Numbered from the stretch's first letter, positions 1-5,571 are shown. The stretch is DNA of 5,571 nt from Candidatus Peribacterales bacterium (GCA_021731345.1 JAKFXO010000134.1:1-5571), one strand, 5' to 3'. Made by a program: numbers and translations. Notes: a model not told the origin generated them from the letters alone.

Positions 1-1543
1 TTATAAGCCTTCCGTTGCAGAGGAACATGTCGGAACCGTCGTCCAGATCGGTGACGGTATCGCCAAAATTGCAGGTCTCACAACCGTGAGCTCCGGTGAA
101 ATGATCGACTTTGGTAACGGTGTGATCGGCAGTGCCTTGAACCTTGAAGAAGAGCTTGTGGGAGCCATTATCTACGGTGACTTCACAAAGGTCAGCGAAG
201 GAGACACGGTCAAGGCCATGGGCAAAGTGCTATCGGTTCCGGTTGGTGATGCACTCATCGGACGCGTTGTGACGCCACTCGGTGAACCAAAGGACGGCAG
301 GCCCGCCATGAAACTGACTGAGTACTATCCCGTTGAAAAAATTGCGCCCGGCGTCATCGAGCGAAAATCCGTCGGCGTTCCGCTGCAGACCGGCATCACG
401 GCCATCGATGCCATGATTCCCGTCGGCCGCGGACAGCGTGAGCTCATCATTGGAGATCGTCAGACAGGTAAGACAGCCGTCGCTATCGATGCGATTATCA
501 ACCAGAAAAAAACGCAGACAACGGATCGTCCCGTCACATGTATCTATGTCGCGATCGGTCAGAAAGAGGCAAAGGTAGCACGAATCGTCGCTGAGCTCGA
601 GAAGCACGGAGCTATGGAGTACACCATCGTTGTGAGCGCATCAGCCTCTGAGCCGGCTGCCCTGTCGTACATTGCGCCGTTCGCGGGTACGGCCATGGCT
701 GAGTACTTTGTTGATCAAGGCAAAGACGTTCTGATCGTCTATGACGATCTCTCGCGTCAGGCATGGGCGTATCGCCAAATCTCGCTCTTACTCCGCCGTC
801 CCCCAGGACGTGAAGCTTATCCGGGTGACGTTTTTTATCTCCACTCTCGTCTTCTTGAGCGCGCTGTGTGCTTGGATGAAAAGCATGGAGGAGGATCACT
901 CACAGCTCTTCCGATTATCGAAACGCAGGCTGGCGATATCGCGGCGTACATTCCGACGAACGTCATCTCCATTACGGACGGCCAGATTTTCCTTGAGGCA
1001 GACCTCTTCTATAAAGGCGTACGTCCGGCTGTGAACGTCGGTACGTCAGTCTCGCGCGTCGGCTCTGCTGCTCAGCGTAAGTCCATGAAAAAAGTAGCCG
1101 GAAAGATGCGCCTAGACCTTGCGCAGTATCGTGAGCTCGCAGTCTTCGCGCAGTTCGGTTCTGACCTTGATGCAGCGACCAAGAGGCAGCTTGACCGTGG
1201 TGCGCGTCTCACCGAAATTCTCAAGCAGGATCAGTTCCAACCACTGTCTGTTGGTGAGCAGGTCTCCATGCTCTACGTTGCAGTCAACGGTTACCTGGAT
1301 GATATTCCGGTGAAAGACGTGAAAGCATTCATTGATACATTCCTGAAATATCTTTCGGACAAACACGTCGATCTTCTGAAGGTTCTTGATATGGAGCTAA
1401 CGCCAGATGCTGAGGATCAGCTCAAGCGCCTCGTCGTCTCGCGCAAAAATGCTGAAGGTTTCCTGCCACAGGAGACCACTGCAGCCGGCTTAAAGGTTGT
1501 GAAGAAAGACCTTCCTGCAGCCAAGAAAACGTCAGCTAAGTAA
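1..1543 (+). CDS. atpA: ATP synthase F1 subunit alpha, 5' end cut off by the window
   Basis: This is the alpha subunit of the F1 sector of H+/Na+-translocating ATP synthase. It forms the alpha3-beta3 hexamer on the cytoplasmic face and carries the non-catalytic nucleotide sites. The reading frame is open from base 2, so the gene begins outside the window. The GTG at 86 is internal: the 28 codons before it already match the N-terminal beta-barrel of the family (EEHVGTVVQIGDGIAKI). The window holds 513 residues, and by comparison with E. coli AtpA roughly 18-25 are missing. Counting from the first in-window residue, the P-loop GDRQTGKT is at 151-158 (bases 452-475), the Walker B strand VLIVYDD at about 243-249, and the alpha/beta signature PAVNVGTSVS at 342-351. 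The arginine finger follows at R352 (bases 1055-1057). DLSRQAWAYRQ has Trp where E. coli has Val. The C-terminus ends in a Lys/Ala-rich tail of about 20 residues. The gene is followed by atpG after 17 nt. Identification is firm. Confidence 0.98.
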   Translation, partial: YKPSVAEEHVGTVVQIGDGIAKIAGLTTVSSGEMIDFGNGVIGSALNLEEELVGAIIYGDFTKVSEGDTVKAMGKVLSVPVGDALIGRVVTPLGEPKDGRPAMKLTEYYPVEKIAPGVIERKSVGVPLQTGITAIDAMIPVGRGQRELIIGDRQTGKTAVAIDAIINQKKTQTTDRPVTCIYVAIGQKEAKVARIVAELEKHGAMEYTIVVSASASEPAALSYIAPFAGTAMAEYFVDQGKDVLIVYDDLSRQAWAYRQISLLLRRPPGREAYPGDVFYLHSRLLERAVCLDEKHGGGSLTALPIIETQAGDIAAYIPTNVISITDGQIFLEADLFYKGVRPAVNVGTSVSRVGSAAQRKSMKKVAGKMRLDLAQYRELAVFAQFGSDLDAATKRQLDRGARLTEILKQDQFQPLSVGEQVSMLYVAVNGYLDDIPVKDVKAFIDTFLKYLSDKHVDLLKVLDMELTPDAEDQLKRLVVSRKNAEGFLPQETTAAGLKVVKKDLPAAKKTSAK

Positions 1544-1560
1544 TTTCCCTCTCTCCGCTT
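1544..1560 (+). promoter_or_regulatory. Pyrimidine-only-like translation initiation region of atpG, no Shine-Dalgarno
   Basis: The 17 nt between the atpA TAA and the atpG TTG contain a single purine (G1557) and no GGAGG-like element. Initiation at the TTG must rely on coupling with atpA termination or on a non-Shine-Dalgarno route. The heptamer TCTCTCC (1550-1556) recurs just before the start of the - strand GT-C-like gene. Confidence 0.5.
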
Positions 1561-2496
1561 TTGGCACGCAGTCTCCGCGATATTCGGCGCAAAATGAAGG
1601 CGATCAAATCGACTCGCCAGGTTACGAAAGCTATGGAGTTGGTGGCCGCCTCCAAGATGCGCAAAGCCGTCCAGCATGCGCAGGCGCTTCGTCGCTATGC
1701 ACTCCACGCGTGGGAAATTCTTCTCAGCATCGGTCGCTCTCATGCGAGCGGACATCCGTTTCTTGTGCAGCGCAAAGTGAAGCGCGTGCTTGGCATCGTC
1801 TTCACGTCAGACAGAGGGCTTTGTGGCTCACTCAACGCTCAGCTCATGCGTTCGTTGCAGCAATACCTCAAGACTCTTTCCACTCTGAAGTCGTTTGAAT
1901 CGATGGATTTCATCACCGTTGGACGTAAGGGTCACCAAATTCTTACGCGTCAGAATAAGACCGTGATCGCCACATTTCCGTCGCTCAGTAACCATCCAAA
2001 CATCAAGGACGTACTTCCTATCACGAAGCTTGCCATCGACGAATTTCGGAAGGGGACATATGACCACGTTGTGCTTGTGTATACGGACTTCATCTCACCG
2101 ATTGTTCAGCAGGCATCCGTGAAAGTTCTGCTGCCATTTTCACCGAGTGAAGTACGCGAAGTACTCACGACTCTTGCCGAGGTGAAGAAGCAAACAAAAG
2201 AGCAGCAGGAAATCATCATCACCGAGATCGGCAAAGGCCAAGAGTACATTTTTGAGCCAAATGCGACGCAAGTATTAGACGTCATTTTGCCGCAGCTTAC
2301 CGAAATGCAGGTCTATCAAGCCGTGCTTGAGTCAGTCGCATCCGAGCATTCTGCCCGCATGCTTGCGATGCATAATGCTACTGATAACGCATCAGAAATT
2401 CTTGATGACATTACGTTGTCGTATAACCAAACACGTCAGGCCAACATCACCGCAGAGCTAGCGGAACTCTCTGCAGCTGCTGCAGCACTTGGCTAG
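1561..2496 (+). CDS. atpG: ATP synthase F1 subunit gamma
   Basis: This is the gamma subunit, the central rotor shaft of F1 that couples ring rotation to catalysis in the alpha3-beta3 head. It has 311 residues, against about 285-290 in many bacteria. The TTG start is supported by homology: MARSLRDIRRKMKAIKST begins exactly where family members begin, and the preceding frame offers no better start. Visible family blocks are TKAMELVAASKMRKA (22-36), TSDRGLCGSLN (82-92) and the C-terminal helix with ESVASEHSARMLAMHNATDN (257-276). The extra length lies mainly at about 195-228, a charged Lys/Glu/Gln-rich stretch before YIFEPN. The C-terminal signature reads ITAELAELSAAAAA, with Ala where the family pattern has Gly. 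No Shine-Dalgarno motif precedes the start; the 17-nt gap is almost pure pyrimidine. The gene is probably co-transcribed with atpA. Unusually, it is not followed by atpD, and its stop interlocks with that of a convergent gene. Confidence 0.97.
   Translation: MARSLRDIRRKMKAIKSTRQVTKAMELVAASKMRKAVQHAQALRRYALHAWEILLSIGRSHASGHPFLVQRKVKRVLGIVFTSDRGLCGSLNAQLMRSLQQYLKTLSTLKSFESMDFITVGRKGHQILTRQNKTVIATFPSLSNHPNIKDVLPITKLAIDEFRKGTYDHVVLVYTDFISPIVQQASVKVLLPFSPSEVREVLTTLAEVKKQTKEQQEIIITEIGKGQEYIFEPNATQVLDVILPQLTEMQVYQAVLESVASEHSARMLAMHNATDNASEILDDITLSYNQTRQANITAELAELSAAAAALG
2493..2496. other. Interlocked stop codons of convergent genes (CTAG)
   Basis: The palindrome CTAG supplies TAG on the + strand (2494-2496, ending atpG) and TAG on the - strand (2495-2493, ending the GT-C-like gene). 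The coding regions therefore meet with no intergenic space, and no terminator hairpin with a T-run is visible right at the junction. Any terminator for either transcript must lie inside the opposing gene. Confidence 0.95.
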
Positions 2497-3908
2497 TCTT
2501 GATGGTGCGCGAGTGCCGACTTCGCTGCAAAGAAGAGCAGAAGGGTAGCCAACGGTGCGATGTGAAGCAGTCCTCGACTCAGGCCTGTTTGAAAGATCGC
2601 TTCAGTTCCAAGACTTGGCACGAACAGAAACACGGAGAATTGCAGCACTATCTCAGCAATGACAAAGACACCAAGAACTGCCTCTGGAGTTCTCCAAAAG
2701 CTTTTTCCGGCAGCCAAGAGTGTGAGCGGTAGAATGAGCGGTAAGAGCAGCCAATTTGGCTCACTCGTGATATGAAACCAAATAGCTTTGAGGACGAGAG
2801 GATTAAATGCGACGGAGAATCCACTGAGAGCCTTTGCATTGCCGAATGTCAGACCGTGTGTCCACTTAAAGAGCACCCAAGGAAGAGCCATTGCAATCGC
2901 ACAGCAGAGCCCGATGATGATTGTCTTTCGGTGCTGAGCTGATGAGACCAGATGTTTGCGACGAATATCAAACGTGAGAGCGGCAAGTACGAGCAGTGGA
3001 ATATGGAGTACGAGTGCTTCATTTTTCGTGAGTGCGAGCAAGCCAAGTGTGACAAAGAAAAGTCGTGTCCACGTTGTTGTCTCATCAGATGACATCGCTC
3101 TGCGAATTCCCAGTAAGCATGCGATTGCAACCAGAAGATGTGACGCAACAAAAATATCGGCATATGGATTATTTCCATGGATCAGTACCAGTGGTAGCGA
3201 CACAAACGCCCAGATGCCGAGTGCGGAAAGTAGGGGGTCAAACGAACGACGTAGCATCAGATACAGCGCAGACAGAAGCCCAAAGAACCATGTCAGATGT
3301 ACGCCGTTGATGAGTGGTTCGCTCCACTCGCCGCGAATGACAGAGAGCCACGTTTTCATCATAGGAAGCATCGGAGGATACGAACTTACGCTATCAACAG
3401 ATGTCGTCACACCGTTGCCTGCAGGAATTTCCAGTGTGAGTTTTTGCGTCACGAAAAATATTTTCCCGCGCATATTCCAGTTATTGAATGAGTCATCCCA
3501 GTAGGTTGGTACTGAGACTAAGTCATATGCACCGGCAATAATTTTTACAGCAGTCCAAAGGCACAGCAGCAGTACACCGATCTTCATCCATGTCGGATAC
3601 ATGACTGCACTCGCATGTGGTCGGACGTCTGATGTGAAGCGAAGACTGCCACGCTTCCACGCGACAATTGCGAGGATGAAAAATGCGATAGCAAGCGGCA
3701 CGAGAAATCCTGCAAGATTCAATGACGTGAGTCCTACGATGTGAGACACAAAGACAATGAACATCCCAAAAGTCGGACCAAGGATGACTGCAAAGCTGAG
3801 CCGTTCGCCGGATGAAAGTACGCGCTTCGTGCCTTCCATTGCCGCAAGCAGAAGCCATCCCAAGCAGGTCGTTATGCCGATCCCGATGACGAAAGCGAGT
3901 AGATTCAT
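2493..3908 (-). CDS. Multi-pass membrane protein, putative GT-C-type glycosyltransferase
   Basis: This is a 471-residue very hydrophobic protein with about 12 predicted membrane segments. Approximate positions are 3-23, 37-58, 63-84, 108-128, 203-219, 228-245, 249-268, 283-313 (one or two), 329-347, 385-400, 410-432 and 447-464. The largest loop (129-202) carries TYWDDSFNNWNMRGKIFF (135-152) and SYPPM (176-180). Later come LTKNEA (293-298) near a membrane edge and RGLLHIAPLA (445-454). From memory, this pattern (acidic pair plus W..R/K in a long loop, YPP, TKNE, and a late R.LL..AP) resembles GT39/PMT-like GT-C glycosyltransferases, which move sugar from a lipid-phosphate carrier on the outer face of the membrane. 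No specific substrate can be read. The ATG start at 3908 overlaps the upstream TGA as ATGA, so translation is probably coupled; no Shine-Dalgarno motif is seen. The alternative is a non-enzymatic polytopic protein, such as an O-antigen ligase-like protein or a flippase. Confidence 0.85.
   Translation of the reverse strand: MNLLAFVIGIGITTCLGWLLLAAMEGTKRVLSSGERLSFAVILGPTFGMFIVFVSHIVGLTSLNLAGFLVPLAIAFFILAIVAWKRGSLRFTSDVRPHASAVMYPTWMKIGVLLLCLWTAVKIIAGAYDLVSVPTYWDDSFNNWNMRGKIFFVTQKLTLEIPAGNGVTTSVDSVSSYPPMLPMMKTWLSVIRGEWSEPLINGVHLTWFFGLLSALYLMLRRSFDPLLSALGIWAFVSLPLVLIHGNNPYADIFVASHLLVAIACLLGIRRAMSSDETTTWTRLFFVTLGLLALTKNEALVLHIPLLVLAALTFDIRRKHLVSSAQHRKTIIIGLCCAIAMALPWVLFKWTHGLTFGNAKALSGFSVAFNPLVLKAIWFHITSEPNWLLLPLILPLTLLAAGKSFWRTPEAVLGVFVIAEIVLQFSVFLFVPSLGTEAIFQTGLSRGLLHIAPLATLLLFFAAKSALAHHQD
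3905..3908 (-). other. ATGA stop/start overlap
   Basis: On the - strand, ATGA holds both the ATG of the GT-C-like gene and the TGA of the exported-protein gene. This 4-nt overlap is the classic arrangement for translational coupling by ribosome re-initiation. It indicates that the two genes form one operon. Confidence 0.9.
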
Positions 3909-5050
3909 TTGGAGAGACGGAAGATAAATGACGATGCATCAAATCGGCCAAGGAGAGTGCCTGCAGGTGTCACTGGTTCGCCATCGACAGTCAGTCGACC
4001 TTCGCCGTTCACACTCATATCCGGCCTTTGGTAGATCACCCATGTGTCGTCTTTCATGTAGTCGATACCTGGAATAGACGGATACGTGAGGTACCGCATA
4101 TTTCCAAGATAAGGCCACGGTCTTTCTGCAAAGAAAATGTAGCTCGTGCGGTTTTTTACATATTGCTGTGCAAATTCCGCAAAATCATAAAATTGATCTC
4201 GGTCACGGAATGTTCGGTTTTCAGATTGGCTGATGTACGTTGCATGGTCATGTGCAACCCATGAGATAAATTCTGATCCCATGCGGAGGTCTAACGCTAT
4301 CCATGCAACAAGAAGAAGAGCGCCACAGCGGATGATGACAGTTCTACGAGATGTTTTCTGTAGTGATCCGAGTGCAAGGATCATAACAACGATGAGTGCA
4401 GCAACTGCGTTGATGAGCAGCGTTCCGGAGTAGTACAGCGGGGGAAGAGAGTCATAGAGATTGCTTCTTTCAGCGCTATTGAGGCCAATGAGCGGCCCCC
4501 AGACGAAGTTAATGCTGTACGGTCTTGCTTCATCAAGCATCCAAAATGATCGTACGGCTTCCATCGCTTTCTCTAGGATGTTCGGCCGTTGCAGCTCAAT
4601 AGTCTGGAGTTTGATGGTGGAATTTGGTGCCAGGACAATGCCGATCTTTTTTTCACCCTTGCCCCATGCGCTATTGCCTCGAAGAGACAAAGACTGTTCC
4701 TCAAGATGTCCTGTCATGAGGGCAAACGGCAAAGTCATGGTGCCCTGCGCCTGATCATCCATCATGAGCCATGCAAAATAGAATCGCGTTGGGACTGGTG
4801 ATGCTGCGTACAGGATGACGACCTCTGGCTGAAAGGAGGCGCTGAGAGTTGTCAGGAGCATGCCTGTGGAGCCTCCTGTCTGTAGGACGATGCCATCTCT
4901 CTGTTTTTGCATGGTGATGTCACCTTGAGCCGCCCAGTTTGCATTGATGCGTCCTTCTGCAAAATCAAGCACCTGTGTTTTCATCGCAAGTGCGCTTGTG
5001 GGAGCACTGAGCGATAAGACAGCGATACTGGTCAGAAATGCTTTTCGCAC
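3905..5050 (-). CDS. Exported membrane-anchored protein of unknown function, partner of the GT-C-like gene
   Basis: This 381-residue protein is not recognised by family. Residues 1-22 form a clear Sec signal peptide: MRK, a hydrophobic core, then SALA with cleavage expected after A22. Residues 23-205 lack membrane segments and alternate in a way that suggests beta strands, possibly a beta-sandwich. Two membrane segments follow at about 209-229 and 237-255, joined by the short basic turn QKTSRR. That places residues 23-208 and 256-381 outside the cell. The C-terminal domain has an aromatic, acidic segment (RDRDQFYDFAEFAQQYV, 282-298) and FFAERPWPYLGNMRYLTYP (306-324). The GTG start is fixed by an in-frame TAG four codons upstream and by the complete signal peptide; no Shine-Dalgarno motif is seen. 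Its TGA overlaps the next gene's ATG, so the two products are probably made together and may form one membrane complex. A role in sugar or lipid recognition for the GT-C partner is inference only. Confidence 0.85.
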   Translation of the reverse strand: MRKAFLTSIAVLSLSAPTSALAMKTQVLDFAEGRINANWAAQGDITMQKQRDGIVLQTGGSTGMLLTTLSASFQPEVVILYAASPVPTRFYFAWLMMDDQAQGTMTLPFALMTGHLEEQSLSLRGNSAWGKGEKKIGIVLAPNSTIKLQTIELQRPNILEKAMEAVRSFWMLDEARPYSINFVWGPLIGLNSAERSNLYDSLPPLYYSGTLLINAVAALIVVMILALGSLQKTSRRTVIIRCGALLLVAWIALDLRMGSEFISWVAHDHATYISQSENRTFRDRDQFYDFAEFAQQYVKNRTSYIFFAERPWPYLGNMRYLTYPSIPGIDYMKDDTWVIYQRPDMSVNGEGRLTVDGEPVTPAGTLLGRFDASSFIFRLSK

Positions 5051-5176
5051 GTTTGAAGTCTACAGAGGCAGGATTGCTGAGGCTATCAAAGTTCCGTATT
5101 TCTGATCTTCTTGCTTGGGGGACCGGGCAACCTTAAGTAGATCGTCCTGGCTTACTGTTGCTTAAGAGATTTCATT

Positions 5177-5203
5177 TCCACTTTTTTGACGCAAAAAAGT
5201 GGA
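5177..5203. repeat. Perfect 11-bp A/T-rich hairpin
   Basis: TCCACTTTTTT (5177-5187) and AAAAAAGTGGA (5193-5203) are exact reverse complements around the 5-nt loop GACGC. It is not a conventional terminator, because the runs of T and A lie inside the stem and neither strand has a U-tract right after it. A further A6 run follows at 5206-5211 on the + strand. It looks like one module of an intergenic repeat. Confidence 0.75.
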
Positions 5204-5213
5204 GCAAAAAACA

Positions 5214-5355
5214 GTCGCTGTGAAAAAATATCCTGCGTATCAATCGCTCGCTTCGCTAAAAAGTCCGAACTTGCCCCGCTCTGGCGGGACTTCGGACAGC
5301 GGACTTTTTCACGCTTCGCTCGCGAAGATGCGCTACGGAATTTTTTCAAGGCGAC
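5214..5355. repeat. 142-nt imperfect long inverted repeat
   Basis: The arms pair in successive blocks. These are GTCGC (5214-5218) with GCGAC (5351-5355), TGAAAAAAT (5221-5229) with ATTTTTTCA (5340-5348), and GCGTATC (5235-5241) with GATGCGC (5327-5333, one G-U). Then CTTCGC (5251-5256) pairs with GCGAAG (5322-5327, which shares G5327 with the previous block), and AAAAAGTCCG (5258-5267) with CGGACTTTTT (5300-5309). The core is G+C-rich. Similar CGCTCGCTTCGCT and CGCTTCGCTCGCG strings flank the core on each side. The symmetry suggests a mobile or REP/MITE-like palindromic element or a long RNA hairpin. No flanking target duplication was identified. Confidence 0.65.
5258..5297 (-). terminator. 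Terminator-like hairpin, mainly reading on the - strand
   Basis: On the - strand GTCCGAA (5297-5291) pairs with TTCGGAC (5269-5263), with an inner 5-bp stem CCCGC/GCGGG and a 4-nt loop. The stem is followed directly by TTTTT (5262-5258), the form of an intrinsic terminator. It would stop transcripts arriving from beyond the right edge before they reach the two-gene unit. On the + strand the alternative stem AAAAAGTCCG/CGGACTTTTT also ends in T5 (5305-5309), so it could act in both directions. Function is inferred from shape alone. Confidence 0.45.
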
Positions 5356-5359
5356 AACG

Positions 5360-5442
5360 TGGTGCTTCTTTAGTCTGTGGCACACGCCATGATCATTCAA
5401 AGACGTAGTCGAAGACTCTTTAGAACACGACGTCCAGCACCA
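5360..5442. repeat. Inverted repeat enclosing two small hairpins
   Basis: TGGTGCT (5360-5366) is the exact reverse complement of AGCACCA (5436-5442). Between them lie TGGC-ACAC-GCCA (5378-5389) and AGTC-GAA-GACT (5407-5417), the latter flanked by AAAG (5399-5402) and CTTT (5418-5421). The arrangement could fold as a multibranched RNA. The stems are short, so chance is not excluded. Confidence 0.35.
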
Positions 5443-5448
5443 TAGTGG

Positions 5449-5463
5449 ACACCGAACGGGTGT
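5449..5463. repeat. Small hairpin ACACC-GAACG-GGTGT
   Basis: A 5-bp perfect stem (5449-5453 with 5459-5463) surrounds a 5-nt loop. A competing stem, GTCCA (5432-5436) with TGGAC (5446-5450), overlaps it. Either could form in RNA, but neither is diagnostic alone. Confidence 0.3.
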
Positions 5464-5491
5464 GGTCTAAGGAAAATGAGTTAGGACTGGA

Positions 5492-5519
5492 GGGTAATGG
5501 GGGTTTGGGGGATCTAGGG
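5492..5519 (+). other. G-quadruplex motif
   Basis: Four G-runs fit the canonical G3+N1-7 pattern: GGG (5492-5494), GGGGG (5499-5503), GGGGG (5507-5511) and GGG (5517-5519), with loops TAAT, TTT and ATCTA. A fifth run, GGGG, lies at 5527-5530. The cluster is nearly enclosed by CTGGAG (5487-5492) and CTCCAG (5522-5527), which are reverse complements and offer a competing duplex. The motif is plain to see, but whether it folds or acts is unknown. Confidence 0.55.
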
Positions 5520-5540
5520 AACTCCAGGGGACTGCGCACC

Positions 5541-5566
5541 AAGCCTCTCGCTATGCTCGAGAGCTT
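5541..5566. repeat. Palindrome at the right edge
   Basis: CTCTCG (5545-5550) pairs with CGAGAG (5558-5563) around the loop CTATGCT, extended by AAG (5541-5543) with CTT (5564-5566) past one bulged C. The window ends 5 nt later. It may be another dispersed palindrome or the edge of a structured RNA. Confidence 0.45.
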
Positions 5567-5571
5567 GTTGC

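Larger units (their letters stand above)
5051..5571. other. Gene-free intergenic region rich in inverted repeats
   Basis: These 521 nt hold no ORF with a plausible start, composition or family resemblance. The stretch nearest the GTG start (5051-5170) has no convincing promoter. From 5171 onward there is a succession of inverted repeats, a terminator-like hairpin and a G-run cluster, listed separately. No tRNA, rRNA, tmRNA, SRP RNA or RNase P RNA hallmark was recognised. The region may be a dispersed repeat, a structured untranslated region, an unrecognised small RNA, or a mixture of these. Confidence 0.6.

Noticed and set aside
86..88. GTG at 86 as the start of atpA
   Set aside because: The frame is open to the left edge and the preceding 28 codons match the conserved N-terminal domain of the alpha subunit, so the true start is outside the window.
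2471..2487. CTGCAGCTGCTGCAG near the atpG stop as a terminator stem
   Set aside because: The near-palindrome comes from a run of Ala codons in the conserved C-terminus and has no following T-run.
2684..2709. GGAG-TT-CTCC followed by a T-rich run as an atp operon terminator
   Set aside because: The loop would be only 2 nt, the T-run is separated from the stem by AAAAGC, and it lies inside the coding region of the opposing gene.
3905..3907. TGA as a sense codon (Gracilibacteria-type code)
   Set aside because: Here TGA falls exactly at an ATGA junction, the frame beyond it closes after a few codons, and no gene needs TGA read-through to stay intact.
5061..5089. Sigma70-like promoter for the - strand unit (TTGATA at 5089-5084, then 17 nt)
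   Set aside because: The -35-like hexamer is good, but the matching -10 position reads TCTGTA, with only two consensus bases, and shifted choices are no better than three. It is not supportable from sequence alone.
5152..5408. Overlapping ORFs of 68-82 codons on both strands in the right-hand intergenic region
   Set aside because: They lie across the inverted repeats, overlap one another in three frames, have no ribosome site and show repeat-derived, family-less protein sequences. They are best explained by the palindromic DNA.
5356..5571. tRNA, tmRNA, SRP RNA or RNase P RNA in the right-end region
   Set aside because: No T-loop GTTCRA motif, CCA end, tmRNA tag frame, SRP apical loop or RNase P conserved core could be found.

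Overview
The window comes from a bacterial chromosome with the standard genetic code. TGA closes one gene, and glycine is written with ordinary GGN codons. Base composition looks close to half G+C by eye. The lineage cannot be fixed from this stretch. The bacterial-type F1 ATPase genes, the lack of Shine-Dalgarno motifs, the GT-C-like membrane protein and the hairpin-rich intergenic DNA would fit an uncultured Patescibacteria/CPR-type organism, perhaps Peregrinibacteria-like. That is a low-confidence impression.

Left half, + strand (1-2496): the 3' part of atpA (F1 alpha subunit, cut by the window edge), then after 17 nt the complete atpG (F1 gamma subunit, TTG start). These form the catalytic-hexamer and rotor-shaft parts of ATP synthase. 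The usual next gene, atpD, is absent: atpG runs directly into a convergent gene. The two stop codons interlock in one CTAG.

Right half, - strand (5050 down to 2493): a two-gene unit. The upstream gene (GTG start at 5050) encodes an unrecognised protein with a signal peptide, a probable extracytoplasmic domain, two membrane segments and a second extracytoplasmic domain. Its TGA overlaps the ATG of the downstream gene in an ATGA. That downstream gene encodes a 471-residue multi-pass membrane protein with GT-C glycosyltransferase-like motifs. The two probably act together at the membrane on cell-surface sugars or lipids, which is inference.

Right end (5051-5571): 521 nt with no credible gene but much structure. 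It holds an A/T-rich perfect hairpin, a 142-nt imperfect inverted repeat with a terminator-like core that can pair in two ways, a further group of nested hairpins, a G-quadruplex motif and a palindrome at the edge. It looks like a dispersed repeat and/or structured-RNA region upstream of the - strand unit.
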